A DNA stretch of 64,000 nt from Ophioderma brevispina (GCA_023653785.1 JAMKCH010056811.1:1-64000); one strand, 5' to 3'. Positions 23,126-34,047 are shown, numbered from the stretch's first letter. Notes: a model not told the origin generated them from the letters alone. Program-made: numbers and translations.

Positions 23126-23187
23126 TCCTCCTGACTCATACAGGAATCGCCTACCTTCAATCCGATTGTGATGTAACAAATTGCATT
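23126..23187 (+). repeat. Second, partial copy of the outer TIR segment
   Basis: CTGACTCATACAGGAATCGC...AATCCGATTGTGATGTAACA matches the inverted sequence of 29391-29456 better than the outermost left TIR does. The left side therefore has one nearly complete TIR plus a 60-base duplicate of its outer part, about 275 bases further in. Confidence 0.65.
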
Positions 23188-25286
23188 AACCTCGCCAGAT
23201 TATCAAAGCAACCGGTACTAGGAGGCGGTGCAGATGCAAAACGTCAACACTGGAATTGCGTGAATCGAAGAGTATGAATATGAAATGCAAGCAATTCATA
23301 AGTAGTAAGAGCAGCTGCAAGTCACATGCCAAACAAATAGCATGAAACCTAGCACACCACTTACTAAGATAATAATTTGCTGAGCCCCCTGAAAGAGTTG
23401 ACTCCTGTCAAAAAAGCTGCCAGATAAGCGACGTACCTAGAGGAGTACGTCACCGAAACCAGCACCCCCTCGTGCAACACAACACACGTCGCATAACTGA
23501 GAGGTTTACTCCCAAGTATGAAGGTCTACAAGCTTCAGATCAGCTCGAGCCATTAGACTCAATCGCCACCCTCTCTTGGCCCGGACGGGCCAGAGGAAGG
23601 GCCTCGCCGGTGATGCCTAGACTGAGGAGGGCTGAAGAGCCCCAATCCGCAGACCCTCGACGGCCACGTACTCTGCTGAGAAAACCCGGACAGCGTAAGG
23701 ACAGGAAGACCTGAGTCATCAACCGTTACCTAATGCAGCCAGCCCACCATATCCCACTCACTTGACCCCCAAGGGCAAGCGATTGCGATGCGGAAAAAGA
23801 GGACCAATCTTGCGAGTCCGACATAAGCCCACTCCGATGCAACATCTCTAGATCGAAGCCTACCCCGGTGGAGTAAGCTTCAGCATAGAACAGCACCCAG
23901 GGGAATCACTATCTCCACCAGAATGGAAAAGGCCAACCAGAAGATGACCCATTCCGGGGGAACTTCCAATAGTCATACTATGCCTATTTCATCATGAAAT
24001 GAAAAAGCATCATAAAGGACTACTCGATGTCGCCCTGAACGTTACCACCTCAACGAATTGCTCAGTAAACGTTGGAAAGGGTGCTGACAAAGAATTCTCA
24101 ACAGAAAAAACGTCGGAGAGAGTACCCTATCAACAGTACCAGCTCCAATTTACTCCAAGGCTAACCTAAACAACTTGAGCTGAGGCAGCCAGAGAGTAAG
24201 AGTAATCTAACAGATTTCGCGAAAACTCTAAAGTCTAAGGAAGACGCCGAGTAAAAGGGCAGGTGGGCTCCGAATGCCTAGCCCCCAACATCATTCCCCT
24301 ATCATACGAATTGACTAAAGGGGACGGCAACGCGAATGGTGAAATCCAATTAGGCTGACAAGAGGAAAACCCTAAGTGGGATAATGATCCCAGCTGGACC
24401 TTAGCGCAAAACATATCTGCTAAATGCAGAATAGGATGCTTCCAAGGATAAAGGTACCCGTTTGGCCGTAGGCAAACAAACTCATCATATCCTAGCCGGC
24501 TGGAACATCACAGAATAGAATACTGTGAACGAACCAGCCCCAAGGACACCCAAAGATTCTCTCACTTTATAAAGAGGCGAGAGGATTGTAGAAATCCATT
24601 CTGCAGCACGATGCCATACCAAGAGTGGAACTATTACTATATTTAAACATTGACAGGGATATGATAAATAATAGTCTAGATCCCACCATGTACCAAACTC
24701 TGCATCTTGTGTGGGAAGACTAATTATAATCCGAACATAGAGGTAAAATAATATAATTAGTATAGTATAATCACACCTCCATGAGCAGAACAAACCAATC
24801 CAGACATAGATAGATTGGAGTGATCCCCCCTTTCAACAATAATATTAATTGAAGCACCAGTGATAAAATAATAAGTCCATGTCATTTGGAAATGCAAAAG
24901 ACTCATTATCAACCAATCAATCCATCCCCATGCAGTGAGATTGAGAGGTTGCACCATTTTGTTTTTTTTTTTGTTTTTATTTTTTCGTCTTTCAGTTCAA
25001 ATAAAGGCAACAAAACCCGCCGCGGGCGGCCCGTGAAGTTGCTATAACGGAGCTGAGAATCCCTGCTATAGCGGTAGAATAAAAGACCCCCGCGGATCGG
25101 GCGACAAAGCCGAACGAGCAGTAGGCTCGGCGGCGCGTGCCACAGCACCTTAGTAGAGCTGAAAAGGCCGACCGCATCCTGACACATTTCCGAATAGAAA
25201 TATTAGCATGGGCGTTAGACTTTGGCCCGAGTCTTCCGCACAACTTAAGCCAAAAAGAAAGAAATTAATCGCCTAACATTTCATCT

Positions 25287-25322
25287 AGGGGTATCCATCG
25301 CCATGATGGCGAGCGGATACCC
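25287..25322. repeat. Hairpin inside the CpG-rich block
   Basis: GGGTATCC-ATCGCC pairs with GGCGA-GC-GGATACCC across a 5-base loop (ATGAT). A second small inverted repeat, ATCGATCGAAAATCGATC, follows at once (25328-25345). Confidence 0.6.
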
Positions 25323-25819
25323 AAACATCGATCGAAAATCGATCAGAAGCGATGAATATGGCATAAATTACGGCGGAATCCGATACACAATTTAGGCTAC
25401 CTGACAAATTACTCGGCCATCGTATCATCAACGTCATTCATCGCACAAAAGTGGGCGAACGAAATCCTAACTTCGGTCAACCACGATCCTAGTAAATGTT
25501 ACAGAGCGGTAAAAACGTGAAGAAACGGCAGAACAGCTCCAGTACCGGAAAATACTGACTACATATCGTCCTGAAAATCGCCGGCGAAAGACACCGGGAT
25601 TTATTGCTAAAAGGAATTGAATCCAGAGCATCGAGCGATTAATTCAAGACCCATAGCAATAGGATTCCAATTTTTAGGTCCTACCAAAGGCCCGAATCCA
25701 AAATGAATCTACGGATACAGTAAGACACTTACGCACGCCCTGGAGAGGGGAGGGGGAGGACTCAATTCCCAAACCGGTGGCACAACCCCAGTGGCTGGCT
25801 CACAAGCATCGGTTGCGTT

Positions 25820-25837
25820 GTGTTTTAATTAAAACAC
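25820..25837. repeat. Perfect 18-bp palindrome
   Basis: GTGTTTTAATTAAAACAC is fully self-complementary and lies just beside the tRNA-like segment. No factor or process is assigned. Confidence 0.6.
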
Positions 25838-25845
25838 GCATCCCA

Positions 25846-25920
25846 ACTCACGGACCCAGAGGTCTGAGCTCGTAAGACAACCGTGCTACTCTCTACGAGG
25901 CTGCAAACGCCTAATAAAAG
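25846..25920 (-). repeat. Degenerate tRNA-like segment in the CpG-rich block
   Basis: On the minus strand, GCAGCCTCGTAGAGAGTAGC resembles a tRNA D-arm region, GGTTGTCTTACGAGC an anticodon arm and CTCTGGGTCCGTGAGTTGGG a decayed T-arm/B-box. The spacing is roughly right but the B-box is poor, so this is at best a SINE head or tRNA relic. Confidence 0.3.
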
Positions 25921-26619
25921 ACGTAAGCCGCACCGAAGAACCGGATTGAAGGGATGAAGTCGAGTCCAACACCGAAGAAACTAAGAAGTTGAATCCAAAA
26001 AAGGGTAGGCATCATAAAAGGATATGACGCCATGAATCTACGGAGCCGCTACCACCATTGAAGGCGGAAGCTATGCCCAGAGCGTCCCGGTGTGGTAGGA
26101 ATACCCCGACGCCTGCTTTCCCGAGGAACGCTTGGCGGCAAGCGCCGCCCCAGTCAGCAGAGGACGACACCCCAGAGGGGTGGGGCACAGTCCCGGCGAA
26201 TGCGTTCCGTTCCCCGCAACAAATCATCACACCACAGGATTGTCCTGGTGTAACAAAGCGACACGGCATAACCGGCCCAGTATCCATCGGTAGATGAAAC
26301 GATGCTCCCATCACCCGAATCCCGGAAGGGATTGATGCGATTAAGGGCGAAGAGCTACACCCAGTGACCTAAACAACTACCCCAAAATATAATACGGGTA
26401 AGTAGCCAAAAGCCCCGTGGATGTACTGGTCTATATGTAGCGACGTATTATTAGTAAAAAGGGAAAAAACATCAAAACAACAACACAAACATTTAAAAAA
26501 AATAACAAGCATACCCCGGTGTGCCGCAAAGTAGTCACACCGCAACCTCCGCCTACACCTCGCCCGAACAAGGGACAAACGAGGGTGTATACTGCAAGAA
26601 TAACTAAACAATCTTCCAC

Positions 26620-26690
26620 CAATTGTCACCGTTACCTGCATACTCCAGCGCCGATGCCCGATTGTCAACGGTGCTGGAGTTGGAGGTAAC
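26620..26690. repeat. Inverted repeat inside the CpG-rich block
   Basis: GTTACCTGCATACTCCAGCG at about 26631-26650 pairs with GCTGGAGTTGGAGGTAAC at about 26672-26690, with small gaps. Confidence 0.55.
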
Positions 26691-27535
26691 AGGGAGTCAG
26701 TATACCGTGATGACATATTGACAGAGAGGTAACACCGACCTCAACCCGGTTTAAGATGAACAAAAACCAGGGTGGAACCCCTGATCGACACGTAGCAATA
26801 CGACACTACAACCCCCCGGGAGAGGCAGACAACCTAGTTGGCCAACGCCCCAGCTGCCCGGTTCTGGACGGCATCCCGTGTGAACCCCCCTTTTCCCCGC
26901 CAACCAATCAAGCGGATCGGCTTCAGGCATGCAAGGCGGGTCTACTGCGCGGCAGAATGCCCGCGACTTGGATCCCCAACACTGCGAGCCTACAGAGTCA
27001 GTGCCTCTGTTCACAGACCGTTGATCCCTAAAGAAAAGGTATTCAACTCCCTGTTAATAGGCATTGTCTCGCATTCGATTCGTAAATCCTGAGATAATGG
27101 TCCTGATTGTATCGCTAATCCCCCCTGAGAGGAGTTAGCAATGGACCGACTCACAACATAGAAAACGAAATGATACCTGCTCAGCCGAAATCTCTGCTAC
27201 AGGGACCGAGGCCATCAAGGTGGAGACCAGCGCAGTAAAGCCACAATCACCTGTAAAGAAAGGACAATGCGTAGGGCTAAACACGCCGCAATCTCTCGAA
27301 CCTTAACCCCGTGATAAACGGTCCGTGTAACATTAATTTCTACTGATAAATTAGCAACGGCCCATCAACACGAGGGTTCGTCCGAGAAGACTCTCCACCG
27401 CTAAAATCCCGAAGGGATTGAGGCCACCGGGGAAACCAGCAAAGCAGGGGCCGGCCGACTAAAAGCCAGCCCCCCGCCTCGCTGAAATGCCAAACACTCT
27501 TGCCGCCATAACTCCCCTGGGAGCCGACGGCGTAA

Positions 27536-28111
27536 TTATTGGAGGCCCTCGTAATTGATCCAGGATAATCGCCGTACTAAAACAGTCGAAGCGTGGCCCA
27601 ATATCGATGAAGAAAACCCGTCCAAGCAGACATTGAGTCCCATGAATGGGGATTCACAGCTGATAATTGGGTATTGTCTCGAAAATCGACCGGCCAATCC
27701 CTCAGTGAATGGAAGTCCCTTTGTTTGGTCTAATCGGGATACAGACCATGGACCAGCACCGAGGAGATTTGCCTGGGTCAAAGCGCCCGCAGCCGACACC
27801 ACCGCTTTGAGGATGAAGGCAAAATGCATCGAGACCATACGCAGTAAAAGCCCGTAAATGGCCCTATAGATATAGAGGAGAAGGGCCCGGACGTCTGCCG
27901 GGTGGGTTTCGCTGAAGCACGGTCGTGCTTGCAGCGGGAACCTCCACCGGTAGACCTGGCCCCGAGGCAGCGTCGCCGTTAGCGGACCCATGGAAGGACA
28001 CAACACCTTAGGTACGGTGGACACCATAGCAGTGATCTCCGTAATCAGTAGGGTACCGAAAACGGGGACAACACGCATAGTATCCATCCAGTCTACGCAC
28101 CACTGGGGCAC
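27536..28111 (-). other. 191-codon open frame, unrecognised, probably not a gene
   Basis: This is the longest frame in the CpG-rich block and in the window. The predicted product has hydrophobic patches and tryptophan/cysteine residues but no domain, signal or catalytic motif that I recognise. Its first 35 codons overlap a direct repeat (27990-28385) whose second copy carries an in-frame stop at the matching place. Most of the longer frames in the block are also on the minus strand, so a decayed coding strand cannot be excluded. Composition bias alone could give the same pattern. Confidence 0.25.
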
Positions 28112-28385
28112 GGGCGACTGACACTACACCGGGCGGGTGTTACCCTCTGACGGCGGGTGAACCCCCGCCTTACAGCAGCGGAGGAACTCCCCTGTAACGG
28201 CGATGGGTACTATAGCGGTGGAATTGTGATCGGTGGGTACGGAAGACGGCTACCACGCGCCCAGTATCCTATCAATCAAACGCACCCCTGAGGCGCGGGC
28301 GACTGACCAGACACCAGACCCAAAGCCTGGTAACGGCGGTTAACCTCGCTTACATCAGCGGAGGAGCTCCCGCTCATTACCTGTC
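27990..28385. repeat. Diverged tandem direct repeat, about 185 bp x 2
   Basis: Unit 1 (about 28005-28195) and unit 2 (about 28196-28385) share, in order, a GGTACCG/GGTACGG string, AGTATCC-ATC, GGGCGACTGAC and CAGCAGCGGAGGAACTCCC / CATCAGCGGAGGAGCTCCC. A trace of an earlier unit end (GCAGCGGGAACCTCC) lies near 27932. Confidence 0.65.
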
Positions 28386-28540
28386 AAAATCCCTACGTCC
28401 AAGTTATACCGATGGGACGAAAACCCAAGTGATATACCCCGTTCCAACTCCAGAGCAAACCAGGTGTAATACCAGAGACCCGATACCAGCGCACCTTTTC
28501 GCCCCGGAGTAGGACCGCGGGTATCACATGGGTGTGTGGT

Positions 28541-28573
28541 CCCGTGACGGCGACTCGGTCGAACAGTCACGGA
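28541..28573. repeat. Hairpin in the CpG-rich block
   Basis: CCCGTGAC and GTCACGG arms enclose GGCGACTCGGTCGAACA. The structure sits close to the right edge of the CpG-rich block. Confidence 0.45.
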
Positions 28574-29244
28574 CAGCCGCGGCCTATAAGGAAACAACCG
28601 CCGAGCACGCACCAATGGCGGGGATACCCACATACAATTACTAAGTCTAGATGAAATTATATAAAAGCATTTCCAAACCATCCTACAACTCCTTTACTCA
28701 AAGGCCATAACCTCGTTGACATAAGGGCGGCAAGAAAGCAGTAAGGAAACTAGGTAGTAAACCCACAAGTGTACGCTCATTTTGTGAAGGAATGATCGTG
28801 CATAAATTATAAAATGTAAACAAACCGGGCGCCATTTTGAAAACGAGAACGCAAAACGTGCACCCGGCTTACAAATTACATTCCGCACAAGCATTGTAAC
28901 CACAATATACCGTTAAGATATAAAATATATATATAACAACATTAAAGACACTATAGTTTAATATAGGACTATCGGTATGAACGTGGCTGCAGTGCCACGC
29001 CCTACGCTAGTCGACCTATTGGTGTGAAATTATGCGGGTTTTTTGTGTTGACAAACCCGACGCAAAGTCAAGGTATAAAGTCCTTAAAAGACCGACTTTG
29101 CAACGAAAATGACAAAACTACAGTCCGGCAGGGGACGTATCAATTACATTTAACAGATTTTCACAGGGTTCAGGGCCACAAGTAGCTAAATCTGACCAAA
29201 ACTTCGACAGAAATCAGGGAGTTAAATCATAACGTTACCAATCT

Positions 29245-29456
29245 TGGCGAATTCCCAAGACGAAAAGAGGAAGCGGAATTGTGGGTATGACGTCACTTGG
29301 GGGGGGGGGTGGTCGTCATACAGGGTGATCGAAATGAAGATATATTATGTGGGAATATATTTTTATTGAGGTTCTGCATCTGCCTAAAACAATGCAATTT
29401 GTTAGCATCAACATCGGATTTGACTGTGAAGGGTCCGATTTTCCTGTATGAGTCCT
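29245..29456 (-). repeat. Right terminal inverted repeat of the 6.6-kb element
   Basis: This is the inverted counterpart of 22850-23027 and includes GACGTCACTTGGGGGGGGGG, AGGGTGATCGAAATG, GTTCTGCATCTGCCTAAA and CAATGCAATTTGTTAGCATC. About 600 bases of AT-rich DNA (28640-29245) lie between it and the CpG-rich block, with no counterpart on the left. Confidence 0.75.
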
Positions 29457-29484
29457 CCTATATACTCACTGCTGAGTGTAGAGC

Positions 29485-29686
29485 ACGGCTACAAAATTCA
29501 GCCTGTTTACATTGAAATATCAGCAAATCAAATCCTTTTTTTGCTCACTATTTTTACCCATTTCTGTAGCAATACAAGGTAAGAAATCTATTGAGGTTCG
29601 AATCTATTGAAATTACTATTATGACACAATCTTTGGGTGCCTCAAAATCGCTCGCTTCAACTTTAACTCCTATATTCCTTACTCAG
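29485..29686 (+). mobile_element. Partial copy of the AGGTGCAA element family
   Basis: ATTCAGCCTGTTTACATTGA, GCAAATCAAATCC, AGGTAAGAAATCTATTGAGG, TACTATTATGACACAAT and GGTGCCTCAAAATCGCTCG follow the same order as in 39372-39597. It ends at a degenerate CAACTTTAAC where the better copy has CACCTTTAA. Confidence 0.65.
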
Positions 29687-29749
29687 TCTCGCTGCCTTAA
29701 GTAGCATTGATGTGAGATATACATACATTCCCCTCCCTGGGAGGTTAAA

Positions 29750-30111
29750 TGATATAAGAAGACAACAATGATGGAAATCATATACAACAGCCTTTAATGG
29801 GTTTCACCAAGGTAGTACGTCCAGTAAATTCAGCTGGAGTGGGAATCCAATCAGGTGTGAGCTGGAGATAGAGTCAAATCACTCCACTCATTACTACAAA
29901 AAAAAGAAGAAGAATGATAATAAAGAATGGAGCGCCTTAGGCTGCTACACAACCCAACAAGTAAATCCTGAATGACATGGAATGCTATATGGAGAGAACC
30001 TGCAAGGATGGTTGATCATGCAACCAAATTCATGATGACACTGGCTCCGCCAGGAATCGAACCCGGTCACATTGGTGAAAGTGAATGTTGAGCCATTACA
30101 CTAACCCATCC
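29750..30111 (-). mobile_element. tRNA-Glu-derived SINE
   Basis: The minus strand of 30040-30111 is tRNA-like. It has an A-box TAGTGTAATGG (30093-30103), an anticodon loop CTTTCAC with a TTC anticodon (30077-30079) and a perfect B-box GGTTCGATTCC (30053-30063). The 5' start GGATGGG cannot pair with the 3' GGAGCCA to form an acceptor stem, so this is a SINE promoter head rather than a functional tRNA gene. The body runs to lower coordinates through a purine-rich simple stretch (29899-29925). Its 3' end is uncertain. Confidence 0.7.
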
Positions 30112-30119
30112 TATCATTA

Positions 30120-31130
30120 GGGTTGCAGCTTAATGTTTTTAAAGACCAGAATGTTGCAGAAACCTTTCTTGGGCTTCTCATACAATCCTAGTACGTTTCT
30201 GTACAGAAGGTCAACAATTTTAAAGTTTAAAACTTTTTATTTTTTTTACAAAAATTGGAGTAACTGTTATAAAAAAATCAAGCCTTTCTTTTTCTCCTCG
30301 CTCTGTACCCATTTTAGTAACCTTTTTCACCAATCACATTTAAGTTATTCCCACTTGACAACCCCAGATATTTGTACACATACTTGCCATGCTTTTAACA
30401 AAGAAATGCTGTCTAAAAGATTCCAAATGGTGTAGGGCCTACCATGCCCAACCCCACAAGGAATTTTCTTTTTTATCCTTCCCCATAGATCTTTAGTCCT
30501 TTTTCCTTATCCAGTTCACCTATTCTCCCTACTGCCTCGAGTACTTGTATTAAATCAAATACATCTTTGTTTGCTCAGTGATTGATCACTACAAATCAGA
30601 GACTTTACTCAATGTCCTATCTCCACCAGGGTCGCAAGTTTTTTACCGTATTTATATCAATTTTTGAATACCTTCTTTTTCAATCCTGTTTTTTACTGCA
30701 GGAAAATATGGCCATTGCTAAAAGCAATATAACCAATTTAATATGTACGCCAGGGTACTGGCTGGAGCTCGGCCTTTATATGAGCGGGTCACTCCTGAAT
30801 GATGATCTTCACACCATTTGCACCATTAAGCTTTTCACTGCTTATCAATTTCATATGGGTCAATTCAGTCCAATAGGCATCCAATTTTTTGAAAAGTGTG
30901 TAAAACTCGGGCTAATTACAATTGTTTTTTTACCAAGGGACTTGGCTGGGACATTACAAGGGATCAGTCTTAATATGCACGGATCATCATGCAAGTGCAT
31001 GAGGGTCCTAAGTGCAATAGCTGTCATGTGATACATCTGTGTGCTGCCATGTATTAGGATGTCTTAATTTATCTTTCCTTGATTCAGTGGCTTTTGAAAT
31101 GGTTTTTAGGCAACACAATCACCTGAGCAA
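30120..31130. other. No supported gene; 149-codon open frame noted
   Basis: An open frame at 30582-31031 (plus) is long for this AT-rich context, but its product resembles no family that I know. It has no clear hydrophobic pattern, no splice sites that I trust and no neighbour. I treat it as chance or as a very decayed element. Confidence 0.35.
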
Positions 31131-31139
31131 TTTCTGCCT

Positions 31140-31810
31140 ATCTATCAGCATCTAAGAACTATTTTAATTGGTCACTTGGAAGGTAATATCATGTAATGAG
31201 CAAATCAGAGATACTGTAAAAATACATCGTTCCCCGGTACGCTTGTGTCGCCTGCCATCGCGGTTTGTCAACGGGAGTCGTAGTTTGGTGATGTTTGATA
31301 GATTTTCACCAGTGTTTTTTGTTGAGGCACTTTGGTGTTTGATTTAATGAAATTGGGTCAAAGGTCAAATAGGGGTCATCAATGGTCAATCTATGTATAT
31401 CCCACATTAAGTCTTGGCCAGTGGTTCTTTTTGAGTAACTTTGGTGGCCATAGCATCTTATGTGCCAAAGAAATGTAGTTTTAAAGATTTTCACAAAATG
31501 GGATCAAAGTTCACATAGGGGTCATCACAGGTCACTTTGTTTACACCACATGAGCCTTGGGCCAGTGGTTCTGACCAAGTATGAAGTTAATCAGTCAATG
31601 CATATGTGAGAAATGAGCAATTGTTAACCTTTGTTTATGGCCACAGCCCACAGCCTATATCCCACTACAGAAAAAGTCATCCCTATGGATCTTCCTGCTT
31701 AAGCAGGCAACACAAAATGGTGGTATAGTTTGCACTGAAATATAGAAGCACTATTTTGATTGGTTACTTAGAGACCTATTTCATGTTGTGTCCATAATAA
31801 GCCAATCAGA
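31140..31810. repeat. Host repeat split by the element at 31243-31715
   Basis: TTGGTCACTTGGAAGGTAAT...ATCATGTAATGAGCAAATCA on the left and AATGGTGGTATAGTTTGCAC on the right are contiguous in the copy at 42090-42190. A further TTGATTGGTTACTTAGAG block at 31754 repeats the left side, so this host repeat may itself be a short tandem. Confidence 0.6.
31243..31715 (+). mobile_element. Non-autonomous DNA transposon with TTGTGTCGCCT termini (copy B)
   Basis: TTGTGTCGCCTGCC at 31243 and GCAGGCAACACAA at 31703-31715 form the terminal inverted repeats seen in copy A. The interior contains GGGTCAAAGGTCAAATAGGG and GGTCATCACAGGTCA strings and GCCAGTGGTTCTGACCAAGT, the last also present in the 60.3- and 61.7-kb arrays. 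No open frame is present. The left 18 bases between the host repeat and the terminus (CATCGTTCCCCGGTACGC) are similar to those preceding copy A. Confidence 0.7.
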
Positions 31811-32370
31811 CAGATTATATTATAGGTTGTAGTGCTTGTCATACTTCTACAGCAGAAACCACACATTATTGCTATAATGCTGTCTACTGAAGATAGCAAT
31901 GTCATAGAGGGACATACTGGTCATGATAGAACCCAGACTGTGCATTACAACTGCACAATTTTGAAGACCTTCACATTACTCTCCCTATTCTATTAATCAC
32001 CCATGGACACACAGCCTAAATCACTACAATCCTCACACAATAAGCTTACAATTACCTGCAAATTCTCTAATAACTGTTAAAAATGCACTCATGTGTGAAG
32101 TCCTAACAGCCGTGCTTGTCATCACTGCTTGTCAAATTCACGAGGTGAGATAGTTTTAATATGTGATATGATCTGATCACTTGAACAAGGTGGGAGTTAA
32201 AAATTTAAGAATGGCATAAGTAGAGAGCAAAAACAAATAAAATTTGCTCGCTTGCTTGCTTAATTCAACAGTCTGTCAGACAGAACCCAATAACTGCAAA
32301 ATACAGTAAATTTTCGATACATCTTCAGATCAAAGATCAAGGAAAATTAATGGGAAAAATCCTATTTTAA

Positions 32371-32866
32371 GGGATTAGCAAGCGATAATGCGAGAGAATC
32401 AAAAATGTGGAAATGCATTTTTTTTAACATTAAATCAGGATAAGTGTGTACAATTCCATATAACTTCTTTAATTCAGAAACAACCACCAAATAATGAAAA
32501 AATGAAGTCTTTGAGGAATTTGGGTCATCCCGCAAATCGACATACAGCGACAGCAATCTCAACATCTACACTAAACAGCTGCATTGCAGTTTTGCCACCA
32601 GTACAGAATAAAAACGATCAATAACGTTTGTGTTTGAGGTTGCACTTATTGATCATGGTGCACAAAATTGGGATATTTTCACAGGAAATCTCTTTTTAGC
32701 TCAATTGGGAATTTTGATACACACCGATAAAATTTATAGAATCAGATAACAAGTACTGCCTTGTCTTTTATACCAGATTTTTCAAGCCAACCCCCTTGCA
32801 GCTAATGTTTGCATATCCATCCAGTAATACAAATACAAAAATATGAATTTTGCTGATTTTTTCCAA
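32371..32866 (+). mobile_element. Truncated copy of the GGGATAAGCAGC TTAA element
   Basis: It starts after TTAA (32367-32370) with GGGATTAGCAAGCGATAATG and follows the 39602-40108 copy through AATGTGGAAATGCATTTTTT, TACAATTCCATATAACTTC, TCTACACTAAACAGCTG, TGTGTTTGAGGT and GTACTGCCTTGTCTTT. The right terminus present at 40 kb is missing here. Confidence 0.75.
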
Positions 32867-34047
32867 TTTTTTTCCTTCAATGAAAATCAAACCCAGACCA
32901 TACTGGTGAAATGTGAGTGAATCAACCCCTAATACCACCCACCCTCAGCTGTTTGAAAGTATATTTATCATGACAACTTCAATTCATTGGGTGTATTACA
33001 TAGTGACAGATGTTAAACAAATACAAAATTTTTTTTCCAGAAAATCGCATTTGAAAATCGCAAACTCTGGAGGCCCCGTACACATCCCCACATACGATCA
33101 ACATATCAAATTGAAATGAAATTACAACTGAATATTTATTTTACTAATATTCATGATTCTTACTTAATAAAATGGATGTCATCTTTGAAAAGTTTAACCA
33201 TCATATCCGGCACCCAAAAATTATGCAATGGTGATTATTTCATGACTCGTGATGGATGTTGATTTTCCCTATATTAAAGCGTTATTCAGCTTCCGTCATT
33301 AATCTGCTCAATTGGTTTTATTACATAATGACGGATTTGAGTGGATTGCTGAGATTCACCGCTTTGAACTGTAAATATATCAAATTCCTACTAATATCGA
33401 TATTATAAATTAATTACATGTTTTGCTTTTGCCAGTTTAATTTTAAGATGAGATATTTAACAACAAAAGTATTTAAAAAAGCCCTGGTGGAAATCAAGTA
33501 TACACTTCTTTGAGAGAGGGTTCAACATTCCGTCACTATGTAATACACCAAAGTCTCCGTTATGCAATACGTTCAAAATTGCAAATTCTAATTAGAATGA
33601 TTAATTATCGAAGTCACTTTTTTCAAGGTTCGGCACTTGACTGTTTTGAAGATTTTGGTATTTGGGAACCATTTCCCTTACTTTGTAATATGGTAAAAAT
33701 TCAACATCGTCACTATGTTATATCTCGAAATTAAAATAGCTTTTAAATAACCATATAAAGACAGTTTTTTGACACCTATTTTAATGATTTTTATATTCTA
33801 CAACTACCCCCCTATGTATTTTCTTCTTCGATTTGTTACTGAAGAGATTGGCAGGATTTATTTATCTTAAAACAGTATTTTACATACATCTCTCATGGAG
33901 ATGGAGCATAGCGGGTGCAATAACATGGGAGATAATGACTTTAGGACATTTTTAAAGATTTCCCATATAGATTATTTCTGATTTTGCAAAAGTGGAGTGC
34001 TCCATTACTCTACTTTATCAGTTGTAACCATTGTGTGCTCCCACTCT
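32867..34047. other. No gene seen
   Basis: AT-rich. Several CGTCACTATGT/TAATACAC strings (33533, 33708) and ATTACATAATGACGG (33319) resemble each other weakly. No element ends were recognised. Confidence 0.4.

Larger units (their letters stand above)
22850..29456. mobile_element. 6.6-kb TIR-bounded element with CpG-rich, ORF-poor interior
   Basis: The left flank 22850-23027 and the right flank 29245-29456 are reverse complements over about 180-210 bases with gaps. They share TAACAAATTGCAT, TTTAGGCAGATGCAGAAC, CATTTCGATCACCCT, CAAGTGACGTC and CTTCCTCTTTTCGTCT. Between them lies a block (about 23040-28640) whose composition differs sharply from the rest of the window. Two sampled 60-base lines had 27 and 41 G+C with 5 and 7 CpG (25441, 26101), against 13 and 1 for a typical flanking line (15481). 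No frame exceeds 191 codons and none is recognisable. It could be a large non-autonomous or decayed DNA transposon, or a foreign insert caught between two inverted copies of a smaller repeat. No clear target-site duplication was found. Confidence 0.65.

Noticed and set aside
30040..30111. Functional tRNA-Glu(UUC) gene
   Set aside because: The A-box, anticodon loop and B-box are present, but the 5' and 3' ends cannot form an acceptor stem and the sequence continues into a SINE body.
30582..31031. 149-codon open frame as a possible exon
   Set aside because: The product resembles no known domain, no splice sites were convincing, and the length is plausible by chance in a 64-kb window.
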